In this document: in pieces, positions 40,898 to 50,485 of the stretch
Layout: each line of letters opens with the position of its first letter
Numbering within the stretch: position 1 is the stretch's first letter
From: Ralstonia insidiosa
GTDB taxonomy: Bacteria > Pseudomonadota > Gammaproteobacteria > Burkholderiales > Burkholderiaceae
Assembly: GCF_008801405.1 (NCBI RefSeq)
Contig: NZ_VZPV01000005.1
Location: 1 to 64,000 of the forward strand
DNA: 64,000 nucleotides
Direction: 5' to 3'
The notes under the pieces: model-generated
What the model saw: the letters and a program-made list of their open reading frames with translations, nothing else
What the model was told of the DNA's origin: nothing
Database searches by the model: none
Position numbers and translations under genes: made by a program

Positions 40898-42310
40898 GTG
40901 GATGACGTCGCTCACCTAGTTGCGCAACTGACCAGCAGGCTTGCCGGCGCATTGCTGCCATTGATCGTGGCATGCGGCGCGGGCAGTTTGCTGCTGCGTT
41001 TGCTGGACGATCTGCGCAGTGCCGGCGCCACGCGGGCCCGACTGCCGCTGGCGATGACGGCGCTGTTCTGCGCGATTGCGCTGTGGACGGTACCGCTGCT
41101 GCCGCTGGTTGCGCGCTGGCCGATGCATGAGGGCGCCGCGCTGCTGGTGATGACGCCGGCATCGTTCTGCTGGAGTCTGGCGGTGGCCGCGCTGTGGTGC
41201 ATCCTGGGTGGCCAGGCGGGCACCGTACGCGCGGTGCTGCTGGGTGTGTTGCTGAGTATCAGCGGCCCTGTGGCCGTGTTGTTGCTGGTGGGTGTCACCA
41301 GCTTCGATGCGCTGGCGTGGGCAGATGCCGGTGTGCTTGGCATCGTCATGCTGCTGTCGGCGGCAGCCTGTGCGGCAGCGTTGCAGTTTGCGCTGTCGGC
41401 GCAATCAGGTGCCACGGGGGTGGCGGTCCGTCGCCCCATCGTGAGCTTGTTCGTGAGTGTGCTGTTTGGCATCGGTCTGGCTATCAATGCGGTGTATGCG
41501 GCTTCGCTGGTGGATTCGCCAGCGGCTCCCGTCGGCAGTGTGCCGGCCTGGCTGCAATTGCTGTTGGCAGGCGGGGCAATGGCGACGGTGCTTGCCGGCT
41601 TCCTGCTCGGTTACCGTGACCGGGCATCGGGTGACGCCTCTGCTGCGATTGCCACCCGCGAGATCCGCCGCCGCAAGGAAACGATGCAGGCGCTCAACGA
41701 CCTGGAGCAGAGCTATCGGCAACGCGAGGCTGAGCTGGCCGCGCGGCATCAACTGCTGCTCGATGGTGCGGATGTCGGCTTGTGGGAATTCGATCTGATC
41801 ACGCGCAGCGCGCAGTTCTCCACGCGCTTTGCCGCCATGCTCGGCTACTCGCTCAAGGAGATCGGCCCGAGTACCAGCGAGTACCTGCGCCTCGTGCACC
41901 CGGATGACTTGCCGCTCGTGCTCAACCGTATCCAGGCGCACGTTGACGGCAATGCGCCCGCCTACACAGGGGAATTCCGCATGCGGCACAAGGATGGCAG
42001 CTATCGTCAGATCATCGCGCACGGTGTCGCTTTACGTGACGCGGGTGGTCGTGCCACACGCATGGCCGGCTCGCATGTCGAACTGGTGCCGAAAGCAGCT
42101 GCAGCAAATACTGCCTTGCCAGAAATTGCCACGTCTGCGGCGCAGCCCGAGACGCTTCGTCGCCAGGGGCTGTGGGAGTCGTGGTCGCCGCTGGACAATG
42201 CGTCCGATACCTCGGGCACACCAGCCACAGCGACTGCGCCGACCGAGCCTGCGCCCGCGCCGGCCAGTAACGGCACGTTGCCCAGCATCAATCCCAACGC
42301 GCTGCGTTGA
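40898..42310 (+). CDS. Seven-span membrane protein with PAS domain, no output domain
   Basis: The 470-aa product has seven hydrophobic segments in the first ~245 residues, a short coiled-coil (TREIRRRKETMQALNDLEQSYRQREAEL is the region, ~253-285) and one PAS (PAS_3-like) domain at ~285-400 (DGADVGLWEFDLITRSAQF ... VHPDDLPLV ... GEFRMRHKDGSYR). A Pro/Ala/Thr-rich tail ends the protein. No kinase, GGDEF, EAL or HTH follows, so it is a sensor without recognisable output. The start is GTG 40898 (MDDVAHLVAQ). It lies between galE and the chemoreceptor gene and may signal by protein contact. Confidence 0.8.
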   Translation: MDDVAHLVAQLTSRLAGALLPLIVACGAGSLLLRLLDDLRSAGATRARLPLAMTALFCAIALWTVPLLPLVARWPMHEGAALLVMTPASFCWSLAVAALWCILGGQAGTVRAVLLGVLLSISGPVAVLLLVGVTSFDALAWADAGVLGIVMLLSAAACAAALQFALSAQSGATGVAVRRPIVSLFVSVLFGIGLAINAVYAASLVDSPAAPVGSVPAWLQLLLAGGAMATVLAGFLLGYRDRASGDASAAIATREIRRRKETMQALNDLEQSYRQREAELAARHQLLLDGADVGLWEFDLITRSAQFSTRFAAMLGYSLKEIGPSTSEYLRLVHPDDLPLVLNRIQAHVDGNAPAYTGEFRMRHKDGSYRQIIAHGVALRDAGGRATRMAGSHVELVPKAAAANTALPEIATSAAQPETLRRQGLWESWSPLDNASDTSGTPATATAPTEPAPAPASNGTLPSINPNALR

Positions 42311-42457
42311 GGTCGTTTCATCTTTACGGAAGTTGATCACGCCTAGTACTCAAGTTTTCTTCCGGCTTGCCCGTTAGCCCATGTAGAGCGCGTGCAATCG
42401 CGCCGGGGAGCGCCGCTAGCATCACGCGGACAAGAAGAAACGCTTGGAGGAAGGAAG

Positions 42458-43999
42458 ATGAACCGACTCACGCTTCGACAGAAGCTGTGGCTGCCGCTCG
42501 TCCTGAGCTGGCTGTGCCTGCTTGTCATCACATTGTGGAGTGCATGGAGCGCACGCACCGTGCGCATGGAGGAGCGGCAACGCGATCTCCAGAACGTCAG
42601 TGCCACCGCATTCAGCGTCATCAAGGAATACGGCCAACTGGCGCAAGACGGCAAGATGCCGGTAGAAGAGGCCAAGGCCCAGGCCATCGCACGTTTGAAA
42701 GACATGCGCTACGGCACCGACGGTTATTTCTCGCTGTCGAGAACCGATACCGTTTCGGTCATGCACCCGTTCAAGCCTGAGATGGTCGGCAAGAACATGT
42801 CTGCTGCGACCGACCCTGAGGGTAAGCACCTGTTCGTGGACATCGCGCAGACGGCCAAGGCGGGCGGCGGGTTTGTACGCTACCTGTGGCCCAAGCCTGG
42901 CAGCGACAAGGCGGAGCCCAAGCTGACCTACGTCTCGTATTACGAGCCCTGGGATTGGTCGATGACGACAGGGCTCTATATCGATGACGTTGATGCAGCG
43001 TTTCGTACCTCGCTCATGCAATCGCTCGGCCTGTTGCTGGGTGTTGGCCTGCTGATGACCGTGGTTGTCGTGGCCGTCACGCGCGGTTTGCAGCGTCAGC
43101 TGGGCGGTGAACCGGCGTATGCCGCAGACGTTGCCGCACGTATTGCAGGAGGCGATCTGGCGGTGCGTGTGCAGACGCGCCCAGGCGATCGCGACAGCAT
43201 GCTCTTTGCCATGGCGCAGATGCAGCAGCAACTGACGGGCACGATCAGCGACATCAAGAACTCGGCCGATTCCATTGCCAGCGCAACCAAGCAGATTGCG
43301 GCCGGCAATGCCGATCTGTCACAGCGGACGGAGCAGCAGGCATCGTCGCTGGAAGAGACAGCATCGAGCATGGAAGAGCTGACATCGATCGTGAAGCAGA
43401 ACGCCGACAACGCGCGTCAGGCCAGCACGCTGGCAGTCAACGCGTCGGATATTGCCGTCAAGGGCGGCGAAGTGGTCGGGCGCGTTGTCGAGACCATGTC
43501 GGGCATCAACGAGAGCAGCAAGAAGATTGCCGACATCATTGGCGTGATCGAGGGCATTGCGTTCCAGACCAACATCCTGGCACTCAACGCCGCGGTGGAA
43601 GCCGCGCGTGCCGGCGAGCAGGGCCGCGGCTTTGCGGTGGTGGCGGGCGAGGTGCGCAGCCTGGCACAGCGCTCGGCCAGTGCCGCCAAGGAGATCAAGG
43701 AGTTGATTGGCGACTCGGTGGGGCGTGTGCAGAACGGTTCTGCGCTGGTGCAGGAAGCGGGAACCGTGATTGACGAAGTGGTGGTCGCGGTCAAGCGCGT
43801 GACCGACATCATGGGAGAGATTTCTGCCGCGTCCGACGAGCAAAGCTCGGGCATTGAGCAGGTCAATCAGGCGGTGAATCAGATGGATGAGGTGACGCAG
43901 CAGAACGCTGCGCTGGTGGAGCAGGCTGCGGCAGCTGCGCTTTCGCTGGAAGAGCAGGCGCAATTGCTGCGCTCAGCGGTGGGACGCTTCCAGGTATAA
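42458..43999 (+). CDS. Methyl-accepting chemotaxis protein (sCache-type)
   Basis: The 513-aa chemoreceptor has TM1 near residues 11-33, a periplasmic single-Cache-like domain (~40-190; DMRYGTDGYFSLSRTDTVSV, MTTGLYIDDVD), TM2 (~190-210), HAMP, and a cytoplasmic signalling domain with the highly conserved hairpin tip (FQTNILALNAAVEAARAGEQ). ATG 42458 has an excellent Shine-Dalgarno (GGAGGAAGGAAG). The length and lack of a CheR-binding NWETF-like pentapeptide at the C-terminus suggest the usual betaproteobacterial MCP. Ligand unknown; small organic acids are common for Cache domains. Followed by an intrinsic terminator. Confidence 0.95.
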   Translation: MNRLTLRQKLWLPLVLSWLCLLVITLWSAWSARTVRMEERQRDLQNVSATAFSVIKEYGQLAQDGKMPVEEAKAQAIARLKDMRYGTDGYFSLSRTDTVSVMHPFKPEMVGKNMSAATDPEGKHLFVDIAQTAKAGGGFVRYLWPKPGSDKAEPKLTYVSYYEPWDWSMTTGLYIDDVDAAFRTSLMQSLGLLLGVGLLMTVVVVAVTRGLQRQLGGEPAYAADVAARIAGGDLAVRVQTRPGDRDSMLFAMAQMQQQLTGTISDIKNSADSIASATKQIAAGNADLSQRTEQQASSLEETASSMEELTSIVKQNADNARQASTLAVNASDIAVKGGEVVGRVVETMSGINESSKKIADIIGVIEGIAFQTNILALNAAVEAARAGEQGRGFAVVAGEVRSLAQRSASAAKEIKELIGDSVGRVQNGSALVQEAGTVIDEVVVAVKRVTDIMGEISAASDEQSSGIEQVNQAVNQMDEVTQQNAALVEQAAAAALSLEEQAQLLRSAVGRFQV

Positions 44000-44020
44000 C
44001 GCGCCGAAGCGCAAGAAAAA

Positions 44021-44054
44021 ACAAGGCCGGCAATATCGCCGGCCTTGTTTTTTG
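44021..44054. terminator. Strong terminator between chemoreceptor and H-NS-like gene
   Basis: ACAAGGCCGGC (44021-44031) and GCCGGCCTTGT (44038-44048) form a perfect 11-bp stem with a 6-nt loop, followed by T's; an A-run just before makes it usable from the opposite strand too. Confidence 0.93.
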
Positions 44055-44108
44055 TGGTTTCCGGTTGCCTCTTTGTGCAGACTCGGATGTGGTGCTTTTC
44101 TACGTGGG

Positions 44109-44417
44109 TCAGGCGACCAGAAAATCTTCCATCTTGCGGCCCGACGACAGTTCCTTCACCAGCCAGCCCGGACGCTTGCCGCGGCCCGTCCAGGTATTGC
44201 CGCTGCTGTCGCGGTAACGCACCGGTACCTTGCGGCCGGCCTTTTTCGAAGCCACTGCACCCTTGGCACCAAAACCGAGGTCGTCGGCGGTCAGGCCATA
44301 TTCCACGATCTTCTGCTTGATTTCAGCGATCACCGTCGCCTGTTCGTTTGCCCGGAGTTCATCGGCCTGGCGCTGCAGTTCAGAGATCTTCTGAACGATT
44401 TCTTTGTAAGTCGGCAT
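44109..44417 (-). CDS. H-NS-family nucleoid-associated protein
   Basis: The 102-aa protein has an N-terminal coiled-coil oligomerisation region (EIVQKISELQRQADELRANEQ) and C-terminal H-NS DNA-binding motif GNTWTGRGKRPGWL. Members bind AT-rich DNA and silence horizontally acquired or surface-structure genes. A GAGGAA Shine-Dalgarno precedes ATG 44417. The AT-rich regulatory regions of the exopolysaccharide and pilus operons in this window would be natural targets, but that is inference. Confidence 0.93.
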   Translation of the reverse strand: MPTYKEIVQKISELQRQADELRANEQATVIAEIKQKIVEYGLTADDLGFGAKGAVASKKAGRKVPVRYRDSSGNTWTGRGKRPGWLVKELSSGRKMEDFLVA

Positions 44418-44820
44418 TATGGATTCCTCAGCTTTGCAATTGAAACATGGGCACGCTCCCCGTGGCCCATCGCATTATAACGGCTTTGACCGAGTGAAAT
44501 GAATTTCGTTAAGACCTCATGTCAACGGCGTGGATTTTGTGCTGCAGTTTGTGTTGCGCAAACCGGCATGGCGCGGCCATTTGTCCGGAAAACCGGAAAT
44601 TGTGAACATATGAAGAAGTGAGGAGCCGCGCTACGGTATGTGTGCAATGTCAACGAGAAGCATTGAGCGTGGACGGCACACTTTCTTTTTATGTGATTGC
44701 TTCATTGCTTCGGCAGCCATACCAGGAGCCGATTTGATGAAAAACTTTCGAGCGTGCGTTGAAAGGTTATCGAAAGGGGAATGAAAAAATGCATCAAAAT
44801 GGCGCATTTTCACAATTGCT
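44418..44820. other. Intergenic region before H-NS gene and after GGDEF-EAL gene
   Basis: These 403 bp hold the H-NS gene promoter (AT-rich, with no clear -35/-10 pair I would defend) and the terminator of the GGDEF-EAL gene at 44786-44810. I see no gene here. Confidence 0.5.
44786..44810 (-). terminator. Intrinsic terminator after GGDEF-EAL gene
   Basis: On the minus strand, AAAATGC pairs with GCATTTT around an 11-nt loop, with extra T's following (A-run 44784-44789 on the plus strand), 11 bp after the stop codon at 44821. Confidence 0.65.
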
Positions 44821-46914
44821 TCAGGCGAACTGCACGCCTTCAAGCAAGCCCTGAAAATCCTTTGCCGGTAACGGGCGCGCCAACAGATAGCCTTGAACCT
44901 GATCGCATTGCAGGCTCACCAAGGCCTCCATCTGCGCCTCGGTTTCCACGCCTTCCGCCACCACCGTCATATCCAGCGAATGCGCCATCGCGCAGATGGC
45001 ACGGATGATTGCGGCCGCCTCGAGCGGGTTGTCATCAAGCGCAGAGACGAATGCCCGGTCGATCTTGATCTGCTGGGCGCGGAAGCGCTGCAGATAACTC
45101 AGGCTGGAATAACCGGTGCCGAAATCGTCGATGGCGACTTCAATGCCAAGCGCCTGGATCTGGCGGATCGCTGCAATGCTCTGGCTGGCATCGCGCATGG
45201 CGGCTGTCTCGGTAATCTCAAACATCAGGCGGTGTGCGCTCACCTGATAGCGGTGCAGGATCTGCGACAGGCGCTGCACGAGGTCGGGTTGCTGAAACTG
45301 GCGCGGCGAGAGATTGACCGCGATTCGTTGCGGGGCCATGCCGGCCGCATCCCAATGCATGATCTGGCGGCAGACTTCTTCGACCACCCAATCGCCCAAC
45401 TCGACGATGGTGCCGGTGCGCTCCGCCAGCGGGATGAACTCGGCGGGTGACACGGGGCCAAGCTCTGGGTGATTCCAGCGCAGCAGCGCCTCTGCGCCGC
45501 TCATAGCCTGCGTGAGCGCATCGAACTTTGGCTGGTAGTACACCGACAGTTGCCCATTGAGCGCCGCATGCGAAAGCGCGCGCTGGATCTGCAGCACGCG
45601 ATGCGCAGTCGTGTTCAGGCGCGGCTCGTAGAAGCGGTAGGCATTGCCGGTGGACTGCTTGCAATCGAACATGGCGGCGTCCGCATGCTCCAGAAGCGTG
45701 TCGGCCGTTGCGCCATTGTGCGGATGGATCACCACGCCGATGCTGGCCGTCGCGCGCAGGCGGCGGCCGTCCACTTCTACCAGTTCGCGCAGGCGGAACA
45801 GGAGCTTGTCGCCAACGGTGGCGGCCGCCTCGGGCAGGGTGAGGCCCTCGACCAGAATGGCGAACTCGTCGCCGCCCAGCCGGGCAACCATGTCTTCGCC
45901 GCGCATGGTCTGGCGCAGGCGCTCGGCGATGATCTGCAAAACGCGGTCGCCGGTGGCGCGGCCGTATTGCTCGTTGATCTGGCCAAAGTTGTCCAGGTCG
46001 AGGCAGAAGAGGGCGAAAGGACGCCCGCGCCGCGTTGTCGAGAGGATCGCGCTATCCAGCGATTGCCGAAGCTGAAGCCGATTCGGCAAGCCGGTTAGCG
46101 CATCGTGATGCTGTGGCGTAGGTGGCTGAGTCGCGACACGTGCCAGAGATGCGGTCAGATGGGCCTGTGCGGAATCGACTCGCGTCTCCAGCATGATCAG
46201 CACCGCGTGCAGTCCAAGCGCAAGCAGCACACCGCCGGCACTCAGCATGATGACGGGCACCACGTGCAACGTGGTTGCCTCGTCTGCGGGCCAGGCGCTG
46301 GCCGACGGCCATGCCGCCAGCGATAGCACTACGGATGTCGCCAACACTGCCGCTGCCCGTGCACGCAAGCCGACGGCGGCTCGGCGCTGTACCGGCGGTA
46401 GATGAAAGGCCATGCACATCGCCAGGCATGTCCCCGCACCGAGCACAAGGGTGCTGCCCCCCCAGCCAACGAGCGTGCGCTGCAGCGAGAGGGCGTCGTC
46501 ATGCACCCATGGGCGCGCCAGATACAGCTCTGCCATCAACAGCCCGATACCGAGTGCGATAGCGCCCATGGCAATGCGATGGCGGTGCGGAGGCTGCGCG
46601 GCGATGGCGGTCGACGTATCGCCCAATACCACCAGGAATGCGGCGAGCGAGGCCGCCAACACGGTCATGAGCGTGGCGGAAATGGGGGCTGTGAGCGGTG
46701 TCGCCAATGGGCGGTGCAGGCCGACCTGAGCGAGCCAAAGCCCCGACCATAGCCCGATGCCGAGAATGACGGCACAGGCAATGCGCCAGTTGCGGCGTTT
46801 TGCGACCGTCGACCCCCCCGGCAGACGTGTCGCAGCGTCTAGTGCGGCAAACGTGGTTAAGCCCGTGCTTACCCACGCAAACAGCAGCAGCGCAATATGG
46901 AAATCGTTATGCAT
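44821..46914 (-). CDS. Membrane GGDEF-EAL protein with eroded MHYT-like sensor
   Basis: The 697-aa product has seven hydrophobic segments in the first ~245 residues, in the spacing of an MHYT sensor (FAALDAATRLP ... GIGLWSGLWLA ... GIGLLMAELYLA ... GTCLAMCMAFHL), but the signature Met-His pairs are missing. A short coil leads to a GGDEF domain with intact RLGGDEF active site and an EAL domain with GAEALLRW and DDFGTGYSSLSYL. It is likely a bifunctional c-di-GMP enzyme at the inner membrane. It lies near the chemoreceptor and H-NS genes but is transcribed alone. Confidence 0.93.
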   Translation of the reverse strand: MHNDFHIALLLFAWVSTGLTTFAALDAATRLPGGSTVAKRRNWRIACAVILGIGLWSGLWLAQVGLHRPLATPLTAPISATLMTVLAASLAAFLVVLGDTSTAIAAQPPHRHRIAMGAIALGIGLLMAELYLARPWVHDDALSLQRTLVGWGGSTLVLGAGTCLAMCMAFHLPPVQRRAAVGLRARAAAVLATSVVLSLAAWPSASAWPADEATTLHVVPVIMLSAGGVLLALGLHAVLIMLETRVDSAQAHLTASLARVATQPPTPQHHDALTGLPNRLQLRQSLDSAILSTTRRGRPFALFCLDLDNFGQINEQYGRATGDRVLQIIAERLRQTMRGEDMVARLGGDEFAILVEGLTLPEAAATVGDKLLFRLRELVEVDGRRLRATASIGVVIHPHNGATADTLLEHADAAMFDCKQSTGNAYRFYEPRLNTTAHRVLQIQRALSHAALNGQLSVYYQPKFDALTQAMSGAEALLRWNHPELGPVSPAEFIPLAERTGTIVELGDWVVEEVCRQIMHWDAAGMAPQRIAVNLSPRQFQQPDLVQRLSQILHRYQVSAHRLMFEITETAAMRDASQSIAAIRQIQALGIEVAIDDFGTGYSSLSYLQRFRAQQIKIDRAFVSALDDNPLEAAAIIRAICAMAHSLDMTVVAEGVETEAQMEALVSLQCDQVQGYLLARPLPAKDFQGLLEGVQFA

Positions 46915-47107
46915 GCGAGCGCTTTGGCGCGGCCCCGATCCACGCTTGTCTGTGTTTTGCGGCGAGGATAGCGCAAGAGCCTGGTGTTTCAGGCGCTGAA
47001 AAAGCCCGCTTGTTGCGCGCTATTCACAGAATGCGTCGGGATAATCCGCCGCTATTGCATTGCATCAAGCAATTGCGGCGGCTCCACGCCTGTCTTCATG
47101 CATCGGC

Positions 47108-47131
47108 AAAAAACCGGGCCGCATGACCCGG
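47108..47131 (-). terminator. Intrinsic terminator after the LuxR-type gene
   Basis: On the minus strand, CCGGG pairs with CCCGG over an 8-nt loop and six T follow. A second perfect hairpin CGCCCGC/GCGGGCG (47151-47168) without T-run lies between it and the stop codon. Confidence 0.55.
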
Positions 47132-47173
47132 GTATACGCGAATGGCTGCACGCCCGCGATTGCGGGCGGAGAT

Positions 47174-48433
47174 TCAGGCGTTCAGGCGAGTGCGCCGGCG
47201 GGATGCGGGGGTGGCGGCTCCGGCGCGCTCCAGATCAACGCTGGGCAGCAGATGCAGCAGGCGCACGAGCTCGGATTGGCGGTGCGTGCCGGTCTTGCGC
47301 AGGATGTCGCGGATGTGCACGCGCACGGTGTGCAGCGACAGGAATTCACGGTCGGCGATTTCCTGCAGGGTCTCTCCTGCGGCCAGTCGCGCAGCGACGA
47401 TGCATTCTTTGTTCGTCAGCCCGAAAAGCGAGGCGAGCACGCCCGCATCCATGACCGACCGTGCCTCAGAGTTACCCACCAGTACCAAGGCGAGCGGCGC
47501 CGCCCAGGTCGAGCGCATGGCATCAGAGGGTGCCAGCGGCGTGGCGATGAAGGGAACGGGCCGCCCATCGCGTGCCAGATACATCCACGAGCCGGCGGCG
47601 CCTTGCACGCCCATCGAGCCAGCCGCGTGTTCGATCAGGTTGCGCAGTGCCGCATTGTGAGTGTGATCAGCGGAGTGCAACATGCTGCCATCAAGCGACA
47701 AACGATCGTCTTCTGTGGCCATCGTGCGCGCCCATGCGTTGGCGTATTTCACACGCATGCTGCGTTCGATCACCATCACGCCAAAGTCGAGCGTATCCAA
47801 CCCGGCCATGCCGAGCGCGGCGAGTTCGTTCAGTTCTTGATTGCGTTGCTGCATGCGTGCCGCACGCTGCAGGTGAGGTAGGACGCGTTGCAGGCGCTCT
47901 TCGCGTTCGGCGGCACTCACTTCCGAGATGCCGTCCCGTGTGCGCAGGCGCATGGTGATGCAGAGGTCCGGGGTGTCCATCAACGTTACGCCACGCGCAG
48001 GTGTGTCTTCAGCCTGTGGGGCATGTAGCAATTGAGGGTCTTGGCAGAACGTGTTGCAGTCGCCCGGTTGCGGGCAGTGTTGGCACCAGCCCGACGAAAC
48101 GCCCTGGCGTGGCGCGTCGGCTTGCTTGTCCCATACAAAATAATGTGCGCTTTCGGCCCCGGCGTAGATAGAGAGCAGGGCTAGGGCAGTCGGCATCTGC
48201 GCGGGGTCGAGCACCGCCTCGTAGATGGTATCGACGAGTCGATGAAACTCTGCGTCATCCGATAGACGTTGCAGCATGGTGGCCCCCGGTGCGTATTGCG
48301 ATGACTGAGAGGACTGTCCCTCGCCATCGGCGTGTTGCGGCCTGACGTACTGTTGGCCGCTGTCGCTGTGTTGGTTGTTGTTCTTCTGCGCGACTTCCTT
48401 GGTAATCGGCAACTCTTTGGAAAAACTTAACAT
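47174..48433 (-). CDS. LuxR-type (GerE HTH) transcriptional regulator
   Basis: The 419-aa regulator has a C-terminal LuxR/GerE helix-turn-helix at ~330-395 (LTNKECIVAARLAAGETLQEIADREFLSLHTVRVHIRDILRKTG is the region, ending HRQSELVRLL). The N-terminal two thirds is not an acyl-homoserine-lactone-binding or receiver domain as far as I can see; it is PAS-like, with a Cys-rich segment WCQHCPQPGDCNTFC (~118-132) that could bind metal or sense redox. A GGAGCGG-type ribosome site precedes ATG 48433. It is downstream of the FhaC-like transporter gene on the same strand, so it may regulate secretion genes. The ligand and targets are unknown. Confidence 0.88.
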   Translation of the reverse strand: MLSFSKELPITKEVAQKNNNQHSDSGQQYVRPQHADGEGQSSQSSQYAPGATMLQRLSDDAEFHRLVDTIYEAVLDPAQMPTALALLSIYAGAESAHYFVWDKQADAPRQGVSSGWCQHCPQPGDCNTFCQDPQLLHAPQAEDTPARGVTLMDTPDLCITMRLRTRDGISEVSAAEREERLQRVLPHLQRAARMQQRNQELNELAALGMAGLDTLDFGVMVIERSMRVKYANAWARTMATEDDRLSLDGSMLHSADHTHNAALRNLIEHAAGSMGVQGAAGSWMYLARDGRPVPFIATPLAPSDAMRSTWAAPLALVLVGNSEARSVMDAGVLASLFGLTNKECIVAARLAAGETLQEIADREFLSLHTVRVHIRDILRKTGTHRQSELVRLLHLLPSVDLERAGAATPASRRRTRLNA

Positions 48434-48565
48434 TCCGCTCCTGATGCTCCCAAATTCCGGTGATGCTGTATCCCCCCCTTTGGAAGGGAGTATGGGCGAC
48501 TTTCAGCGCTGAAAATATAAAAAATATACAAAATTCCTTAACCTGTTCAGTGCCTTGTCCGCCGC

Positions 48566-50239
48566 CTAGTTGAACTGGTAGGTATAGGCCGCGGTGAAGC
48601 GCAGGCTGCGAGAGCTCGTGTTGATCGGCTTGTCGCCCACCGGGCGGGCAATGGCCAAGTCCAGCGTGTAGTACTTGCGGTCGGAGAAGCGCACCCCCAG
48701 CGCAATGGAGCCAAGCTGGTCATGCACCAGCGTGCCGGCGTTTGAATACACCTTGGCCGTGTCGTATAGCACGTAGGGTTGCACGGTCTTCAAGTATTCC
48801 ATCGACACCGGAAAGACCCGGTTGAGTTCTACCGATGCGCCCCAGCCGCGGTCGCCGGCCACTTCGCCCGCCGGATAGGCCAAGCCGAAGAAACGCCCGC
48901 CAAAGCTGATCTGCTCCGACGACGGCAGCACCGCGCCGCTGTACTGCGCTGCGCCCGAAACCACGATGCCGAAGCCGAGCGGCAAGTCGTGTGCCTCGCT
49001 TGCGGTAATGCGCGTGCGCAGGAAGCTCAGGTCAACATTGTTGTTGGCAGACTTGCCGGCCCCGAGGCTGTTGATGCCCTGGTACAGGCCGAACGACGCG
49101 CGACGTGTCTCGCCCGGGTTGACCTCGGTATACAGCACTTCGGCGCCGGCCACGCGTGCCTTGGCGCTCAACTCGGTTTGCGGGATGGCGATGTTCTGCG
49201 GCGAGTACTGCTGCTTGTCGTCGTTGCCATAAAACGTGCCGGTGACTGTCAGGCTGCGCGTGTTCGACAACAGCAACGGATAGCTGAGCGAAAGCCCCAG
49301 CCGCTGCGTGTCGGTCAGATAGCGCGACTGATAGCCGAGCTGCTCAAGCGGCAGGTTCTCGGGCATGCCGCGATAGTGCGACCACGTGAGCTTAGCCAGC
49401 AGCCCGTCGGTGCCGATCGGTTGCGCCCAGGTGGCCGAGTAGAACGTTTCGTGATCGGGCCCGCGTGGTTGCAGTGTCGACACCGTGATCTGCTCGCCCA
49501 GCGGCGTCACGCTGTTGAGCGTGCCCGTGATGACGGCACGCACACCAGGCGAGCGGTATTCGACGCCGGTACCGATGGTGTACGGCTGGCGCTTGACGTT
49601 GAGCACCAGCTCGCTCGCGCCATCGGTGGTGGTGGGCGGCTGCACGGTCGCGGTGATCTGCACGCCGGGTTGCAGCGCCAGCACGCCGGTTACACGTTCG
49701 AAGGTTTCCTTGCGCAGCGGTTTCTCATCCATCATCCGCTGCGAGATCTCGCGCAACCGACCTTCCAGTGGCCCGGGTGTACCCTCGATGCGCATGCGCG
49801 CCACGTAGCCTTCCACCACGGTGATGCGGACCACGCCACCCTCAAAGGTCTGCGCCGGCACGAATGCGAAGGAGAGCGGAAAGCCGCGATCGGCATACAG
49901 CTTGGTGACATCGTTGGCCGCCTGCAGCAACTGCGCGACGGTGACGTCGTGCCCGGCCAGCGGCGCGAAGTACGCAGCAATCTCGGGAAACGGTAGCGTC
50001 TTGACGCCCTCGATCTGGAACTTGGTCGGCGTGAGGTGCGTGGCGAGCAGGTTTTCCAGGGCCGGATTCGGCCGCTGCACTTGCACCTGGATCTTCTGCT
50101 CGGGCGGGCGGGAGGTATCGACCTTGGGCAGCGTGTCGATCGGGTTGCCTTGCGTGGGGCTGCTCTGTGCCCAGCTCAGTGCCGGGCTGGTCAATGCAAC
50201 GCCTGTGGCCAGCGCTAACCGCATCGTGGTGCTCCGCAC
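48566..50239 (-). CDS. TpsB/FhaC-ShlB-family two-partner secretion transporter
   Basis: The 557-aa outer-membrane transporter has a signal peptide (RLALATGVALTSPALSWAQ), POTRA domains (~75-225; FQIEGVKTLPFPEIAAYFAPLAG; YADRGFPLSFAFVPAQTFEGG), and a C-terminal beta-barrel with the conserved FGGRFFGLAYPAGEVAGD (VRGY/DG-type region) and terminal aromatic YTYQFN. GTG 50239 has GGAGGAG at good spacing and is preferred over ATG 50224. TpsB proteins export large TpsA beta-helical adhesins or hemolysins. No TpsA-like gene is next to it; the neighbouring upstream gene on the same strand encodes a repeat lipoprotein. Confidence 0.88.
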   Translation of the reverse strand: MRSTTMRLALATGVALTSPALSWAQSSPTQGNPIDTLPKVDTSRPPEQKIQVQVQRPNPALENLLATHLTPTKFQIEGVKTLPFPEIAAYFAPLAGHDVTVAQLLQAANDVTKLYADRGFPLSFAFVPAQTFEGGVVRITVVEGYVARMRIEGTPGPLEGRLREISQRMMDEKPLRKETFERVTGVLALQPGVQITATVQPPTTTDGASELVLNVKRQPYTIGTGVEYRSPGVRAVITGTLNSVTPLGEQITVSTLQPRGPDHETFYSATWAQPIGTDGLLAKLTWSHYRGMPENLPLEQLGYQSRYLTDTQRLGLSLSYPLLLSNTRSLTVTGTFYGNDDKQQYSPQNIAIPQTELSAKARVAGAEVLYTEVNPGETRRASFGLYQGINSLGAGKSANNNVDLSFLRTRITASEAHDLPLGFGIVVSGAAQYSGAVLPSSEQISFGGRFFGLAYPAGEVAGDRGWGASVELNRVFPVSMEYLKTVQPYVLYDTAKVYSNAGTLVHDQLGSIALGVRFSDRKYYTLDLAIARPVGDKPINTSSRSLRFTAAYTYQFN

Positions 50240-50485
50240 GCGTGTCTCCTCCGTGGTGTTTGTTCTGCAGTGAAGCGATTCGCCGGTCCGGGCCGGTCGA
50301 CGCTGCGCATGGTTGCGCACTGCATGGAACGATAACCGCGAGACATGGTGCTTTACAACAAAACACATAGAAGCAACGTTCACGCGACGCAACGCCATGG
50401 TTCATACCAATGGTGTGTGACTTCGTGCCCGTTGGCCCAGCAATCATGCTGCTTCGCGCGGCATCATCGCGTTTGAAACGCAACA

